From an uncultured Prevotella sp. (GTDB lineage Bacteria; Bacteroidota; Bacteroidia; Bacteroidales; Bacteroidaceae): a DNA stretch of 64,000 bases. The stretch's first letter is position 1, and every line of letters starts with the position of its first letter. The stretch is from the NCBI GenBank assembly GCA_944320105.1, contig CALUGA010000001.1, positions 62,001-126,000 on the forward strand. Direction: 5' to 3'. Positions 26,622 to 34,681 of this stretch are shown here, one piece after another. The position numbers were made by a program, and so were the translations under genes. The notes beneath the pieces were generated by a model. That model had not been told where the DNA came from. It saw only the letters and a list, made by a program, of their open reading frames with translations, and did no database searches.

Positions 26622-29276
26622 ATGCTGATACTAATAGACTTAGACGGAACTATATTGAATTCTATACATCCGACATGGAAACCGTATAAGGATGGCCAAG
26701 GTAATTATCGTATTGATAATAATCTTGATAAGTTACCCTTTTTTCCTGGTGCAAAAGAGTTTCTTCAAAAGCAAAAGGAAATGGGTAATACGGTCTTGAT
26801 AGTTTCGGATTCACATCCAAAGTATGTTGAGCCTATCAGCAAATACATAAAATGCGATTGTGTAAGTTTGGCAGACAAACCTAATAAAGTTAAGTTGTCT
26901 TCTTATCTTGATGCACATCCAAACTATAAAGGAATGGTAGAGTCTAAAGACTGTGTTTTTATAGGAGACACAGTGCTTGACATAGAGTTAGGTCGTAGGA
27001 TGGGCATACCTACTATTTGGATTCTTCCTTACATCGTAACAGAAGAGATTAAAAACGAGAAGGATAAAATCGGTGATGAAATGGCAAGTCTTAAAATGGG
27101 TCCAACATACGCAGTAAAATCCTTTGCGGAGATCCAACAGATTCTTGAGAATCCGATAAACAATCTTTATACAATAGAAAGTACATTTGCTGGAGGAGAA
27201 TCTTCAAGAGCCATAAAGTATAGTCAAAATAGATTTATGGATGGTTCTTACGCTGCATTGAGGTGTCTTGCAAGGCAGGAATCAGGAGTATGTGACAAAT
27301 ATGCAAGAGCTGATAAGTATTATTTGATTGCTAATCCTGATAGACCTGTAGAATTATTGATGAATCTTGCAAAAGGAGTAAGCTCTTACCTTAACCAGCC
27401 TGCTGTGGTTAGTCAAGGTTGGGATTATATCACTTATTTGACTGATAAACAAACAACTGTACCTCGGAACAAAATGAAAGAACTTTTTGATTTGATAGAA
27501 ACTCAGATTCCTAAAGTACAGCTTATAAAATGGTCTGATACTGTCAGTGATTCTCTTCGCAGTAGGACTCTTTACAATGAACGAAGAGAGTTCTTAGAAC
27601 AATATTTATCTATTGACGCAGCTGATATAAAAGAACAAGGGCTATTTCTGAAAGAGGATGACAATAGACTTAATATAAACGGAAAGAACATCGTTGTAAT
27701 AGATGACCAACTTACAACAAGTGCAACAGCTTGGTATGTAATACATAAACTTAAGGCAAAAGGAGCGAAAAATATATTGTTTATTGCCCTATTTCAAATG
27801 GTCTTACCTGTGGAGAGCGATGTTTTATGTCCCAATTGTGGTAAACCGATGTTCATAAAAATAAGACGTAAAGACGGATACAAATTTTATTCATGTACCC
27901 CTCCTAAGTTTAAGGGAGATGGATGCGGTTACATCGTAGATTACCAAAAAAATGCATCTTTTGCTGAATATCTGAAGATTGTCTCAAAATATAAGTGGGC
28001 TTTTAAGGAGTTTATCAAGGGGCGTAAGCTTTGTAATCCAAATATGTTGCAATATGTAATAGATTCGAAAGATAAAATCAGGCTGATTGCTGAAATGCAT
28101 ACATATCCTAGAGAGTTTATCAGTGATCAGGATATAGACGATATGTATAAGTTAAGAGAAAAAGCAAAGGCTATTCTTGATAATCATCCTTTACGAAAAA
28201 ATATTTGGGAAGAATGGGCTATTGGTCATATGAACAATGATTATTGGGATGAGCCTGAAGAAGTAATAACCTGGACATTGAACAACTTAGACAAATTAGA
28301 TGAGTATATAAAAGACCAAATTATGAAGACCAAGGAAATCCTAGTTTTATCCATGATAAAAGGCATAGGCCCAGCAACCATTAAAAAGAATATACATAGA
28401 TTGAAAAGCGATATCAACGCTTACGATTTGATTAGAGAACTCAAGCCCGAAGAGTTGAAGAATATTCCTACGTATGAGAATGAGGCTGAGAGCATTATTT
28501 CAATTTGCCAAAAGGAAGAAATAGGAATTATCAATATAACGTCATGGGAATATCCTTCATCGCTGTTAGAAATTTCTAACCCTCCAGCTGTTTTATATGT
28601 AAAGGGCAATAAAGAGCTTATAAACAAAAAAATTGTTGCAATCATTGGAACGAGGCATAGTACGGAATTGGGCAATAGAATCGCAGAGAGGTTAGGTGGA
28701 TATTTCTCTCAACGTTTCGCAATCTGTAACGGACTTGTTGAAGGAATAGACGAACATTCTATATACGTAAATGGGAAAGTAGTACCCAATGCAATCGGTA
28801 TAATATCTGGTGGACTATGCTACAAATCAACTTGTTCGCAAAATCATATTCGTGTGGTTGAAGATGTTTTAAAAGCAGGTGGACTTATCATATCTGAATA
28901 TCCGCCAACGAAAAAAGAGGATCAATATTCTGGAAGTACTTCAAGTCGAATTCAAGCTGGACTTTCTTCAGGTATTATATTGGTACAAAGTAAGATTGAT
29001 GGAGGTTCGAAATATACATTAGATAAGTTCGTTAAGTTAAGAAGAGTAGTCGGAGTTGTGCATTTTCCTACAAACCCAGAGTATCCAGATGACATATTCG
29101 GAGCTAACAGGTTGATTGTTGAAGAAAAAGAATATGGACTTACAAAATTTGTCGGTTTAAAGACCGTTAAGACCTTAAATGTTAAAGCGATAATCCCAAT
29201 AACAAGCAAAGATGATTATAAAGCATTTGAAGATAAATTGACTGTACAATTAGAAGATTTAGGCGATTTGTTCTAA
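26622..29276 (+). CDS. HAD - phosphoribosyltransferase - zinc finger - HhH - DprA fusion protein
   Basis: 884 residues. HAD phosphatase (1-180): LIDLDGT with D6/D8, motif II VSDSH (S62), motif IV FIGDTVLD. Type I PRTase (about 185-395) with the PRPP loop VVIDDQLTTSAT (358-369). A four-Cys zinc ribbon (C403, C406, C425, C435) like topoisomerase C-terminal fingers. A helical part with a helix-hairpin-helix (MIKGIGPATIKKNI, 578-591). A DprA/Smf Rossmann domain (634-845): AIIGTRHSTELG, NGLVEGIDEHS, GLIISEYPP, SGIILVQSKIDGGS. ShosTA toxin-antitoxin systems pair a PRTase toxin with a DprA-like antitoxin; here both activities share one chain with a HAD domain. A defence or stress-effector role is inferred. 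Confidence 0.85.
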   Translation: MLILIDLDGTILNSIHPTWKPYKDGQGNYRIDNNLDKLPFFPGAKEFLQKQKEMGNTVLIVSDSHPKYVEPISKYIKCDCVSLADKPNKVKLSSYLDAHPNYKGMVESKDCVFIGDTVLDIELGRRMGIPTIWILPYIVTEEIKNEKDKIGDEMASLKMGPTYAVKSFAEIQQILENPINNLYTIESTFAGGESSRAIKYSQNRFMDGSYAALRCLARQESGVCDKYARADKYYLIANPDRPVELLMNLAKGVSSYLNQPAVVSQGWDYITYLTDKQTTVPRNKMKELFDLIETQIPKVQLIKWSDTVSDSLRSRTLYNERREFLEQYLSIDAADIKEQGLFLKEDDNRLNINGKNIVVIDDQLTTSATAWYVIHKLKAKGAKNILFIALFQMVLPVESDVLCPNCGKPMFIKIRRKDGYKFYSCTPPKFKGDGCGYIVDYQKNASFAEYLKIVSKYKWAFKEFIKGRKLCNPNMLQYVIDSKDKIRLIAEMHTYPREFISDQDIDDMYKLREKAKAILDNHPLRKNIWEEWAIGHMNNDYWDEPEEVITWTLNNLDKLDEYIKDQIMKTKEILVLSMIKGIGPATIKKNIHRLKSDINAYDLIRELKPEELKNIPTYENEAESIISICQKEEIGIINITSWEYPSSLLEISNPPAVLYVKGNKELINKKIVAIIGTRHSTELGNRIAERLGGYFSQRFAICNGLVEGIDEHSIYVNGKVVPNAIGIISGGLCYKSTCSQNHIRVVEDVLKAGGLIISEYPPTKKEDQYSGSTSSRIQAGLSSGIILVQSKIDGGSKYTLDKFVKLRRVVGVVHFPTNPEYPDDIFGANRLIVEEKEYGLTKFVGLKTVKTLNVKAIIPITSKDDYKAFEDKLTVQLEDLGDLF

Positions 29277-30207
29277 ATCATTTATCATGGGAGTATTTTT
29301 AATGTTTCGATATGATGTTTTAAAACACCAAAGTTATATTGGTAATTGTATCCAATGTTTGTTGTATGGCAAACCACATTATTACAGTTGAACAAGCATC
29401 AACAAAAATATGATTCTTTACCAAGTTAATTTAGGCAAGTATCATGTTCTTGAAGACTAAAATGAAGGCACATTTTCCCGAAAATGTTCTTTTTTCGCTT
29501 CGCGAACTGCGATTAATCGCTCCGCTGCAACAGCAGTCGGCAAGTAACTTTTGTGAGGCAAAACGAGTTTTGTGGCCACAAAAGTACAACTTGCTTGGCA
29601 AATCCTGCACACTGAAAACATATCCTGACAGGTCTGTTTAAGGCAAAATCTTCATGTCGAAATCAAAGGAGAAGTTACCGATGCTCTTGCTTCCCCTGAT
29701 GTTAGGAACTCTTGGTTGGAGAATAATACAGTTGTAATGTTCGAAATCCTTTGGATATCGGGCTTACTCTAACAAATACCATGTAATCCTAAGTTCAATG
29801 TCTTGGAGTAGTTGGGGACATAGGCAATGCGGCAACCTGATGTGTTGATTTATGGTTCTATGATTTATTGGTTATAAAAGTCAGGGTCACGAGAAACCCT
29901 TGTTTAACGGATTATGCAACTCTACTTCCCTGGGAAAGCTCAAAAGTTCAATAATGTCAAAATGTCATCGTGTCATTTGATGTTTGGGAAATCACAAAAT
30001 TATTGAAAAGGGCGAGAAAGGAATTGGAGGAAATGCCTGATGGTTTTGAATCATGATTATACAGGAAGCAGATGGAAAAGTAGTCACTACTATTAAAGAG
30101 GCGGATTTAATCCAACCTTTAATCGGATTAAGGATTAAAAGCATTCGTTTAATGGCATTTAATCAAAACGGTTTAAGCGCATTTATAAGCATTCAACTGT
30201 GCAACTC
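29277..30207. other. Gene-poor right arm of the element, possible decayed mobilization region
   Basis: About 930 bases with no convincing gene. A perfect 16-base palindrome TTTTGTGGCCACAAAA lies at 29568-29583, in a setting (GC-rich short inverted words, then an AT-rich stretch) that recalls oriT/mob upstream regions of Bacteroidota elements. A frame ending at 30055 in KRARKELEEMPDGFES may be the tail of a lost gene. Recognition of oriT is tentative. Confidence 0.35.
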
Positions 30208-30211
30208 ATAG
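30053..30211 (+). CDS. Possible small protein at the right end of the element
   Basis: 52 codons from ATG (MIIQEADGKVVTTIKEADLI) to a TAG that falls inside the right direct repeat. The start overlaps a preceding stop as ATGA, which hints at a former operon. There is no recognisable domain; it may be a gene remnant. Confidence 0.3.
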   Translation: MIIQEADGKVVTTIKEADLIQPLIGLRIKSIRLMAFNQNGLSAFISIQLCNS

Positions 30212-30230
30212 GTAACTTTATAGGGAACTT
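30208..30230 (+). repeat. Right 23-bp direct repeat of the element
   Basis: Same orientation as 17116-17138 with a single G/T difference; tandem ATAGGTAACTT-like units about 70 bases inside the tRNA-Phe junction. Confidence 0.7.
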
Positions 30231-30248
30231 CTCGTTTTGTGGCAAATA

Positions 30249-30288
30249 GAAAAACTCCGAAATACTTGATTATTAAGTACTTCGGAAT
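30249..30288 (-). terminator. Terminator serving tRNA-Phe
   Basis: On the minus strand CCGAAGTACTT - loop - AAGTATTTCGG is followed by AGTTTTT. It lies within the element just beyond the tRNA 3' end, so the element seems to replace the terminator it displaced. Confidence 0.7.
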
Positions 30289-30296
30289 TTCTTAGG

Positions 30297-30369
30297 TGGT
30301 GCCACCAGGAATCGAACCGGGGACACAAGGATTTTCAGTCCTTTGCTCTACCAACTGAGCTATGGCACC
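30297..30369 (-). tRNA. tRNA-Phe (anticodon GAA)
   Basis: On the minus strand: acceptor GGTGCCA / TGGCACC, D-arm GCTC/GAGC, anticodon stem AGGAC / with loop CTGAAAA giving GAA, and T-loop TTCGATT. The 3' CCA is not encoded. The T-stem has a central C-U mismatch. The integrative element ends at its 3' terminus. Confidence 0.93.
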
Positions 30370-30390
30370 ATCGTTTCTTGTTTGCGGGTG

Positions 30391-30421
30391 CAAAGGTAGG
30401 CATTTATTTCTTCGCACCAAA
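30391..30421 (-). promoter_or_regulatory. Promoter of tRNA-Phe
   Basis: On the minus strand TTTG (30418-30421), exactly 19 bases, then TACCTTTG (30391-30398), about 20 bases before the tRNA. Confidence 0.85.
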
Positions 30422-30548
30422 ATTTTGGGCAAACAAAATTTGCATTGTTAATGGTTTTTAACTATGATATGCTTTCCCGTTTCGTTTCTTCCAACTGTTT
30501 GGTGGTGTCGGTTTCTCGTTTGCCTACCTTAATATATAGAACATTGAA

Positions 30549-30580
30549 TTTGGTGCTTTCGTGAAAAATCCTTAACTTTG
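30549..30580 (+). promoter_or_regulatory. Promoter of the TPR-HTH regulator gene
   Basis: TTTG (30549-30552), 20 bases, then TAACTTTG (30573-30580). The ATG follows 8 bases after the -7 box, which leaves almost no room for a 5' untranslated region. Confidence 0.75.
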
Positions 30581-30588
30581 CATCTGCT

Positions 30589-32340
30589 ATGGCGAATGTA
30601 GCTAAGTTCTTTTGGGGCATTGTGGCGGCAGTGGCTGTACTGCTTGCGGTGCCGTCCTGTGACTGGGTGCGTTATCCGCGTGCCCTCGTTGAGGCCGACA
30701 GCCTTGCGGAGAGCAATCCGCGCGAGGCCCTTGCCAAGCTGCGGGGCTTGGCCGGCGACACGGCCTCCATGCCCCGCAGCCACCTTATGTATTACCGCCT
30801 GCTGCGGCTTAAGGCCGAAGACAAGGCATACATCGAGCACAAGTCAGACTCCATCGCCCGCCTCCTTGTTGACCATTACGAGGGCAGGGGCGACCGCCGC
30901 TTGCTCCCGCAGGCTTATTACTATGCCGCCAGCGTCTACCGCGACCTGCACGACGCACCCCAAGCCCTCGACTATTTCCACAAGGCTGCGGCCGCGATAC
31001 CCGATGACGGCGACCTCCGCCTGAAGAGCTACGCCTACAACCAGATGGGCAAGCTCTTCATGTTCCAAGACCTCAACGACCATGCCATGCGCTATTTCCG
31101 CGAATCCTACCGGTTGGATTCCATTAGGAAAGACACGTTCGACATGGTTGCGGCACTTTGTGATATGTCGGTTCCTTACCAAGATATGGGCGATTTTGAA
31201 AACTGTTATTTGTGTTTGAGGCTTGCACAGAGGTTGAATGCCCAGGCCGGCTTGAAGAGCGAGTTCTTGATTTTTCATCGTATGAGTGTCATCTTCTTGC
31301 AAAGTGGCAAGGCCGATTCCGCATGGCTATATATCCAGAAACCGCTTGCCGCAGTTCGGAATGTTGACAGTAGTGCTGTGTTGAGTGTGGCTGCAAAGGC
31401 AGGCTTTGCTACCGGCAGGTTGGATTCTGCTTACATTTTAAGCCGTAAGTTGTTGCAAGTCGGAACTGTTTATGCAAAACAGACAGCCTCGAAAATCATG
31501 GCTGAAGTTTGTTTCCGGCGCGGGCGGATTGAAGAAGGCTTGCTTAATATAAATAGGTATGAATTATTTTCCGATTCAATAGTACGGTTGGATGCAAGGC
31601 AAGCTGTGGCCAATGCAGACGCACTTTACGATTACCAGATTCGTGAAAGGCAGAACCTGCAGCTGAAAATCGAGAATCGCAACTATCTCATGGCCTTTCT
31701 TGCCGTTGCAATCCTTTTTTCCATTATTGTCATAGTGCTTATTGTGCGTGATGTTAAGTCGATGAATGAGCGGCAACGGCTTAAGATACAAATATTTGTT
31801 GTGCAGAGATTGGAAGAGGAATACAGGGAAAAAAGCGACAACAAGATAAGCAAGATGATGGCAGAATTGGGCAACGTGAGGCATGAACTGCGCGATGTTA
31901 CTCAGTCTAAGTCTGAATTAGAGAAAGAACTATATGAGCAAAAAGAGAAATTAATGGCTGCCATTGAGGGCAACCGGCGGCAGGCTGAGTTGCGGAAAGA
32001 GCGCGATGCAGCCTTGCTGAAGTCTGTTTCTTATTCTTTGTTGCACGAAAAAGTGTGTGAGTCAAAGCCAATATCCATTTCGGAATGGAAGCAGATTGAG
32101 GCAGAGGTTGACACTGTTTTGCCTGATTTTAAGTCCATATTATACCAAGCATACGAGTTGAGCGAGTTGGAATATCACATCTGTTTGCTCATAAAAATGG
32201 GCTTCAAGAACAATGAGATAAGCTCACTTGTCAGCCGAACACCCAATGCCGTGTCGCAAGCGCGTAAAAGGTTGTATTTAAAAATTACGGGAAAAGACGG
32301 TAGTCCGGCTGATTTGGATGCCATTGTTAAATCGTTGTGA
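30589..32340 (+). CDS. TPR-containing membrane regulator with C-terminal HTH
   Basis: 583 residues. Lipoprotein-like signal (FFWGIVAAVAVLLAVPSC), then TPR-type helical repeats at about 30-340 (AYYYAASVYRDLHDAPQALD; LCDMSVPYQDMGDFENCYLC). One membrane segment lies at about 365-387 (YLMAFLAVAILFSIIVIVLI), then a coiled coil (about 400-475). The C-terminus is a LuxR-like HTH: LSELEYHICLLIKMGFKNNE, then ISSLVSRTPNAVSQARKRL. This is the Bacteroidales family of periplasmic-TPR sensors with a cytoplasmic DNA-binding domain. The signal and targets are unknown. Confidence 0.82.
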   Translation: MANVAKFFWGIVAAVAVLLAVPSCDWVRYPRALVEADSLAESNPREALAKLRGLAGDTASMPRSHLMYYRLLRLKAEDKAYIEHKSDSIARLLVDHYEGRGDRRLLPQAYYYAASVYRDLHDAPQALDYFHKAAAAIPDDGDLRLKSYAYNQMGKLFMFQDLNDHAMRYFRESYRLDSIRKDTFDMVAALCDMSVPYQDMGDFENCYLCLRLAQRLNAQAGLKSEFLIFHRMSVIFLQSGKADSAWLYIQKPLAAVRNVDSSAVLSVAAKAGFATGRLDSAYILSRKLLQVGTVYAKQTASKIMAEVCFRRGRIEEGLLNINRYELFSDSIVRLDARQAVANADALYDYQIRERQNLQLKIENRNYLMAFLAVAILFSIIVIVLIVRDVKSMNERQRLKIQIFVVQRLEEEYREKSDNKISKMMAELGNVRHELRDVTQSKSELEKELYEQKEKLMAAIEGNRRQAELRKERDAALLKSVSYSLLHEKVCESKPISISEWKQIEAEVDTVLPDFKSILYQAYELSELEYHICLLIKMGFKNNEISSLVSRTPNAVSQARKRLYLKITGKDGSPADLDAIVKSL

Positions 32341-32487
32341 AACAATCGGTTATGCCGCAATGTGAATTTGTTGTGAATATGGCGGACTTAAAAAGTGAAC
32401 TTTTTGTGAACTGAATTTTACCAGCATATTGCTTTGTTGATGTTAATTTTGCTGTGGGAAATCCCAAAACTAACTCAGCAAAGTAAT

Positions 32488-32709
32488 ATGTATAGAAAAC
32501 TGATTTTATTATGTGGAGCCTTGGTAGGCTGTATTGCAGTTCATGCACAGGATGTTATTGAACTGCAAAGCGGTTGGCCGGACGATGGCTCTCGTGCCAA
32601 TCATTGCAATGTCCTTACCAATGCCGAATGCGACAAGTGCGATGTTTATGTTTCTTCTTTGCCAAGTCTGATGGCGATGGCGGATCAGAGTGAGAGACAA
32701 TGCAGGTAG
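32488..32709 (+). CDS. Small secreted hypothetical protein
   Basis: 73 residues. Signal peptide MYRKLILLCGALVGCIAVHA cut before QDVIEL; the short mature part has Cys in NHCNVLTNAECDKCDVY and ends in SERQCR. It may be a truncated remnant of a longer surface protein, since the mature region is only about 53 residues. It lies between the TPR-HTH regulator and another secreted protein in the same direction. Confidence 0.5.
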   Translation: MYRKLILLCGALVGCIAVHAQDVIELQSGWPDDGSRANHCNVLTNAECDKCDVYVSSLPSLMAMADQSERQCR

Positions 32710-32732
32710 AAATCAAATTTTAAATATATATT

Positions 32733-33320
32733 ATGAAGAAACTATTTTTTATACTTTTTTCTTTACTTTTGGTCTGCCAAGCCCGTTCAGAGGGCGTGGC
32801 AGGCCACACACAGGCTGCCGACCGCGACTCGCTTACGGCCTATTACGAGCATAAGTACAGCTGGCTGAGCAAGTTTAGGGCTGAAGTTGAGGCATCGTTT
32901 ACTTACCCGCAGCACGATGTAATGCCGTGGTTCTTCTTTGTCGGAGGTTTTTTCGACCCCGTGGAGCGGCTGACCATGGGCGTGTCGTACGTGCAGTTCC
33001 TCGGCCTGTGCCATCCCGGCGACGAAAAGTATTACGCCACCTCCAACGGCATTGCCGGCAGCCTTGGCTACCGACTTTGGCAGAACAAGGGCGGCAGCTC
33101 TATATGGGCAAAGGACTTCTCCGTGGAGCTTCGCCTGCGCTATGCTCACAGCCTTGGGCATCCTGACATGGAGTACAACCTTTACGACGTGGGATTCATG
33201 TTCTACAACGCCCGCCACCGCCGTGTGCCGTGCTTCCAGTTGGGCTACCGCAACGTAGATGCGCGCACCCCGGGCTTTGCCAATATGCATGCAGTTTACA
33301 TCTCGCTCATGCTGCGCTGA
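32733..33320 (+). CDS. Secreted hypothetical protein, beta-rich
   Basis: 195 residues with signal peptide MKKLFFILFSLLLVCQARS. The mature part has alternating strands rich in aromatic residues (VMPWFFFVGGFFDPVERLTM; DFSVELRLRYAHSLGHPDME; CFQLGYRNVDARTP) and ends in the strand YISLMLR, like a small outer-membrane barrel or barrel-associated protein. I do not recognise the family. Confidence 0.6.
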   Translation: MKKLFFILFSLLLVCQARSEGVAGHTQAADRDSLTAYYEHKYSWLSKFRAEVEASFTYPQHDVMPWFFFVGGFFDPVERLTMGVSYVQFLGLCHPGDEKYYATSNGIAGSLGYRLWQNKGGSSIWAKDFSVELRLRYAHSLGHPDMEYNLYDVGFMFYNARHRRVPCFQLGYRNVDARTPGFANMHAVYISLMLR

Positions 33321-33324
33321 GTGG

Positions 33325-33352
33325 TGCTCCGTGGCTTCTACGGCCACGGAGC
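33325..33352 (+). terminator. Hairpin after the secreted beta-rich protein gene
   Basis: Perfect 11-base arms TGCTCCGTGGC / GCCACGGAGCA around a 6-base loop, a few bases after the stop codon. The following T content is weak, so termination efficiency is uncertain. Confidence 0.55.
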
Positions 33353-33426
33353 ATTCTCTAACTCCATGGCGCAGCGCAGCGGAGCGATAAGCTCTCCCCC
33401 TTTTGGGGGAACAGGAGGGGGCTTCC

Positions 33427-33629
33427 TTTAACCCAAATCGGTCATTAGACCGCCAAGTTGCTATTTCCTGCCTACTATCGGCTCTTCGGGCATCTTCCGC
33501 ACTGCTGTCGGCATCTTGCTTTCCGCTTTTTCTCGATGTAGCCCGCTACATCGTCGACAAAACCGAAAATCAATCTGCCTGACAGCAGCACGAAATCTGA
33601 CCGAAGTCTAATGACCGATTTGGGTTTAA
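33427..33629. repeat. 203-bp imperfect palindrome (MITE-like element)
   Basis: Terminal inverted repeats of about 23 bases (TTAACCCAAATCGGTCATT at 33428 onward; inverse copy 33606-33629) enclose nested inverted segments such as GCTGTCGGCA against TGCCTGACAGC. The apex is GATGTAGCCCGCTACATC. Length and apex resemble the element at 1978-2181. It fills most of the gap 33321-33683; no gene is seen there. Confidence 0.7.
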
Positions 33630-33683
33630 CTCCTTTGGATAGGAGCTTTGCAGATATACAATTTTAATTTATTGATTACAGAT

Positions 33684-34385
33684 ATGAGCAAAAAAATGTC
33701 TTCATGGGCCATTGAGGCCCCGATGTGTGTTTTGGCGGGCGTTGTGGCGTTGTATGGCTGCCATGTCCTGCTGGCCGTGGCCTTCGTGGTGTGTGCCGGT
33801 TTGCTGGCTTTTGCTGCGTGGCATGGCCTGCTTGCAAGGATTCCGCAGCAGACGCTGATGCTCGACGGCGTGTTTGTTTGTCTCATCTTGTTTGGCCTTA
33901 GCTTTGATGGAGTGCCGTGGGAGCCATTGCTCAACGCGGCATTAGCCGTAGTGCTTATGCTCGTGTTGGGCGACGTGTTCACGTGGCTGGCCGACAGGCG
34001 CGGGCGCGTTGCTGCAGAGGATGTTGTGGGCAGGCCGCCGCTCACTTTCCGCCTGCACCTTGCGCTGGTGGCGCTGGTGCTGGCTTTGGTAGCCGTTTAT
34101 GCCGCTGTATGGGGCGTCACGGGGTGGTCGTGGGGGCTTCTGGCATACGCCGTGGCCATGCTCGCCGTGGTGCTAGGCCTGCTGTTCGGTATGAAGCAGG
34201 TCACTGCCGAGGCCATGCGCGAAACTCGCGTGGGTTGTTTCATGGACGCCGTGTTTGTGTTTTGGCTGGGCTACTATGTCCAGGAGGACTATGTGGCGTT
34301 GCCGGTGGTTGCCGTTGTGGCTTGGGCGTTGCCTTTTGTTGCCGATGCAGCCCGCCGGTTGTTTGGCGGCGAGCGTTTGGCCTGA
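33684..34385 (+). CDS. Polytopic membrane protein of unknown function
   Basis: 233 residues from MSKKMSSWAIEAPMC, with about seven hydrophobic segments (for example LLAVAFVVCAGLLAFAAW, LLNAALAVVLMLVLGDVF and LALVALVLALVAVYAAVW). No catalytic or transport motif is recognised. The upstream palindrome ends 55 bases before the start and may supply a TTTG -33 box (33619-33622). Confidence 0.6.
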   Translation: MSKKMSSWAIEAPMCVLAGVVALYGCHVLLAVAFVVCAGLLAFAAWHGLLARIPQQTLMLDGVFVCLILFGLSFDGVPWEPLLNAALAVVLMLVLGDVFTWLADRRGRVAAEDVVGRPPLTFRLHLALVALVLALVAVYAAVWGVTGWSWGLLAYAVAMLAVVLGLLFGMKQVTAEAMRETRVGCFMDAVFVFWLGYYVQEDYVALPVVAVVAWALPFVADAARRLFGGERLA

Positions 34386-34420
34386 CCCCCGAAGCGGTTT
34401 CCGCACATGGCCGTAGGCAC

Positions 34421-34545
34421 GGTAATGATTGTTTACAAAGGCTTCGGAATATCCCCATGCCTGCCGTATCGAATTTCAAAACGGCCTGTTTGGCAGGCCA
34501 AAACGGCCCGTTCCGCACTGCGGAACGGGCCGTTTTGCATTGTAA
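34421..34545. repeat. Modular intergenic repeat, array 3
   Basis: The 19-nt motif (minus strand) TTTGTAAACAATCATTACC at 34421-34439, then AAACGGCCTGTTT, GGCAGGCCAAAACGGCCCGTT and its inverse AACGGGCCGTTTTG up to about 34540. No gene lies between 34386 and 34681. Confidence 0.65.
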
Positions 34546-34681
34546 TCCGTGCGGTTTTGCAACGCGCTGAGGGTCAAGATGTTGCGAAGCATGACCCCGA
34601 TATTGAAATAATCTTACATATATTGGATGCCGCCAATTGGCTTGCGTGGCGGCTGCACTGCGCGCCTTTTGCCCCAGCGGC

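Larger units (their letters stand above)
16987..30308. mobile_element. Integrative element inserted at the 3' end of tRNA-Phe
   Basis: About 13.3 kb, visibly more AT-rich than its surroundings. The right end abuts tRNA-Phe; TGGTGCCACCAG at 30297-30308 (tRNA 3' end) recurs with one mismatch as TGGTACCACCAG at 16987-16998, giving likely attR and attL. Just inside each end is a 23-base direct repeat (17116-17138 and 30208-30230, 22 of 23 identical), itself two tandem ATAGGTAACTT units, likely integrase arm sites. The gene order integrase, small protein, excisionase-like HTH, DUF3987 ATPase matches Bacteroidota mobilizable elements; the cargo is AbiE and a novel three-gene operon. No relaxase gene is seen, so it may depend on helpers or be immobile. 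Confidence 0.8.

Noticed and set aside
29444-29641. 65-codon frame in the right arm of the element
   Set aside because: Runs across a palindromic GC-rich segment, has no recognisable domain and no ribosome site; more likely decayed mobilization sequence.
34386-34681. TPP riboswitch near thiL
   Set aside because: The gap is at the 3' side of thiL and consists of the modular repeat; no CTGAGA-type core found at the operon start either.
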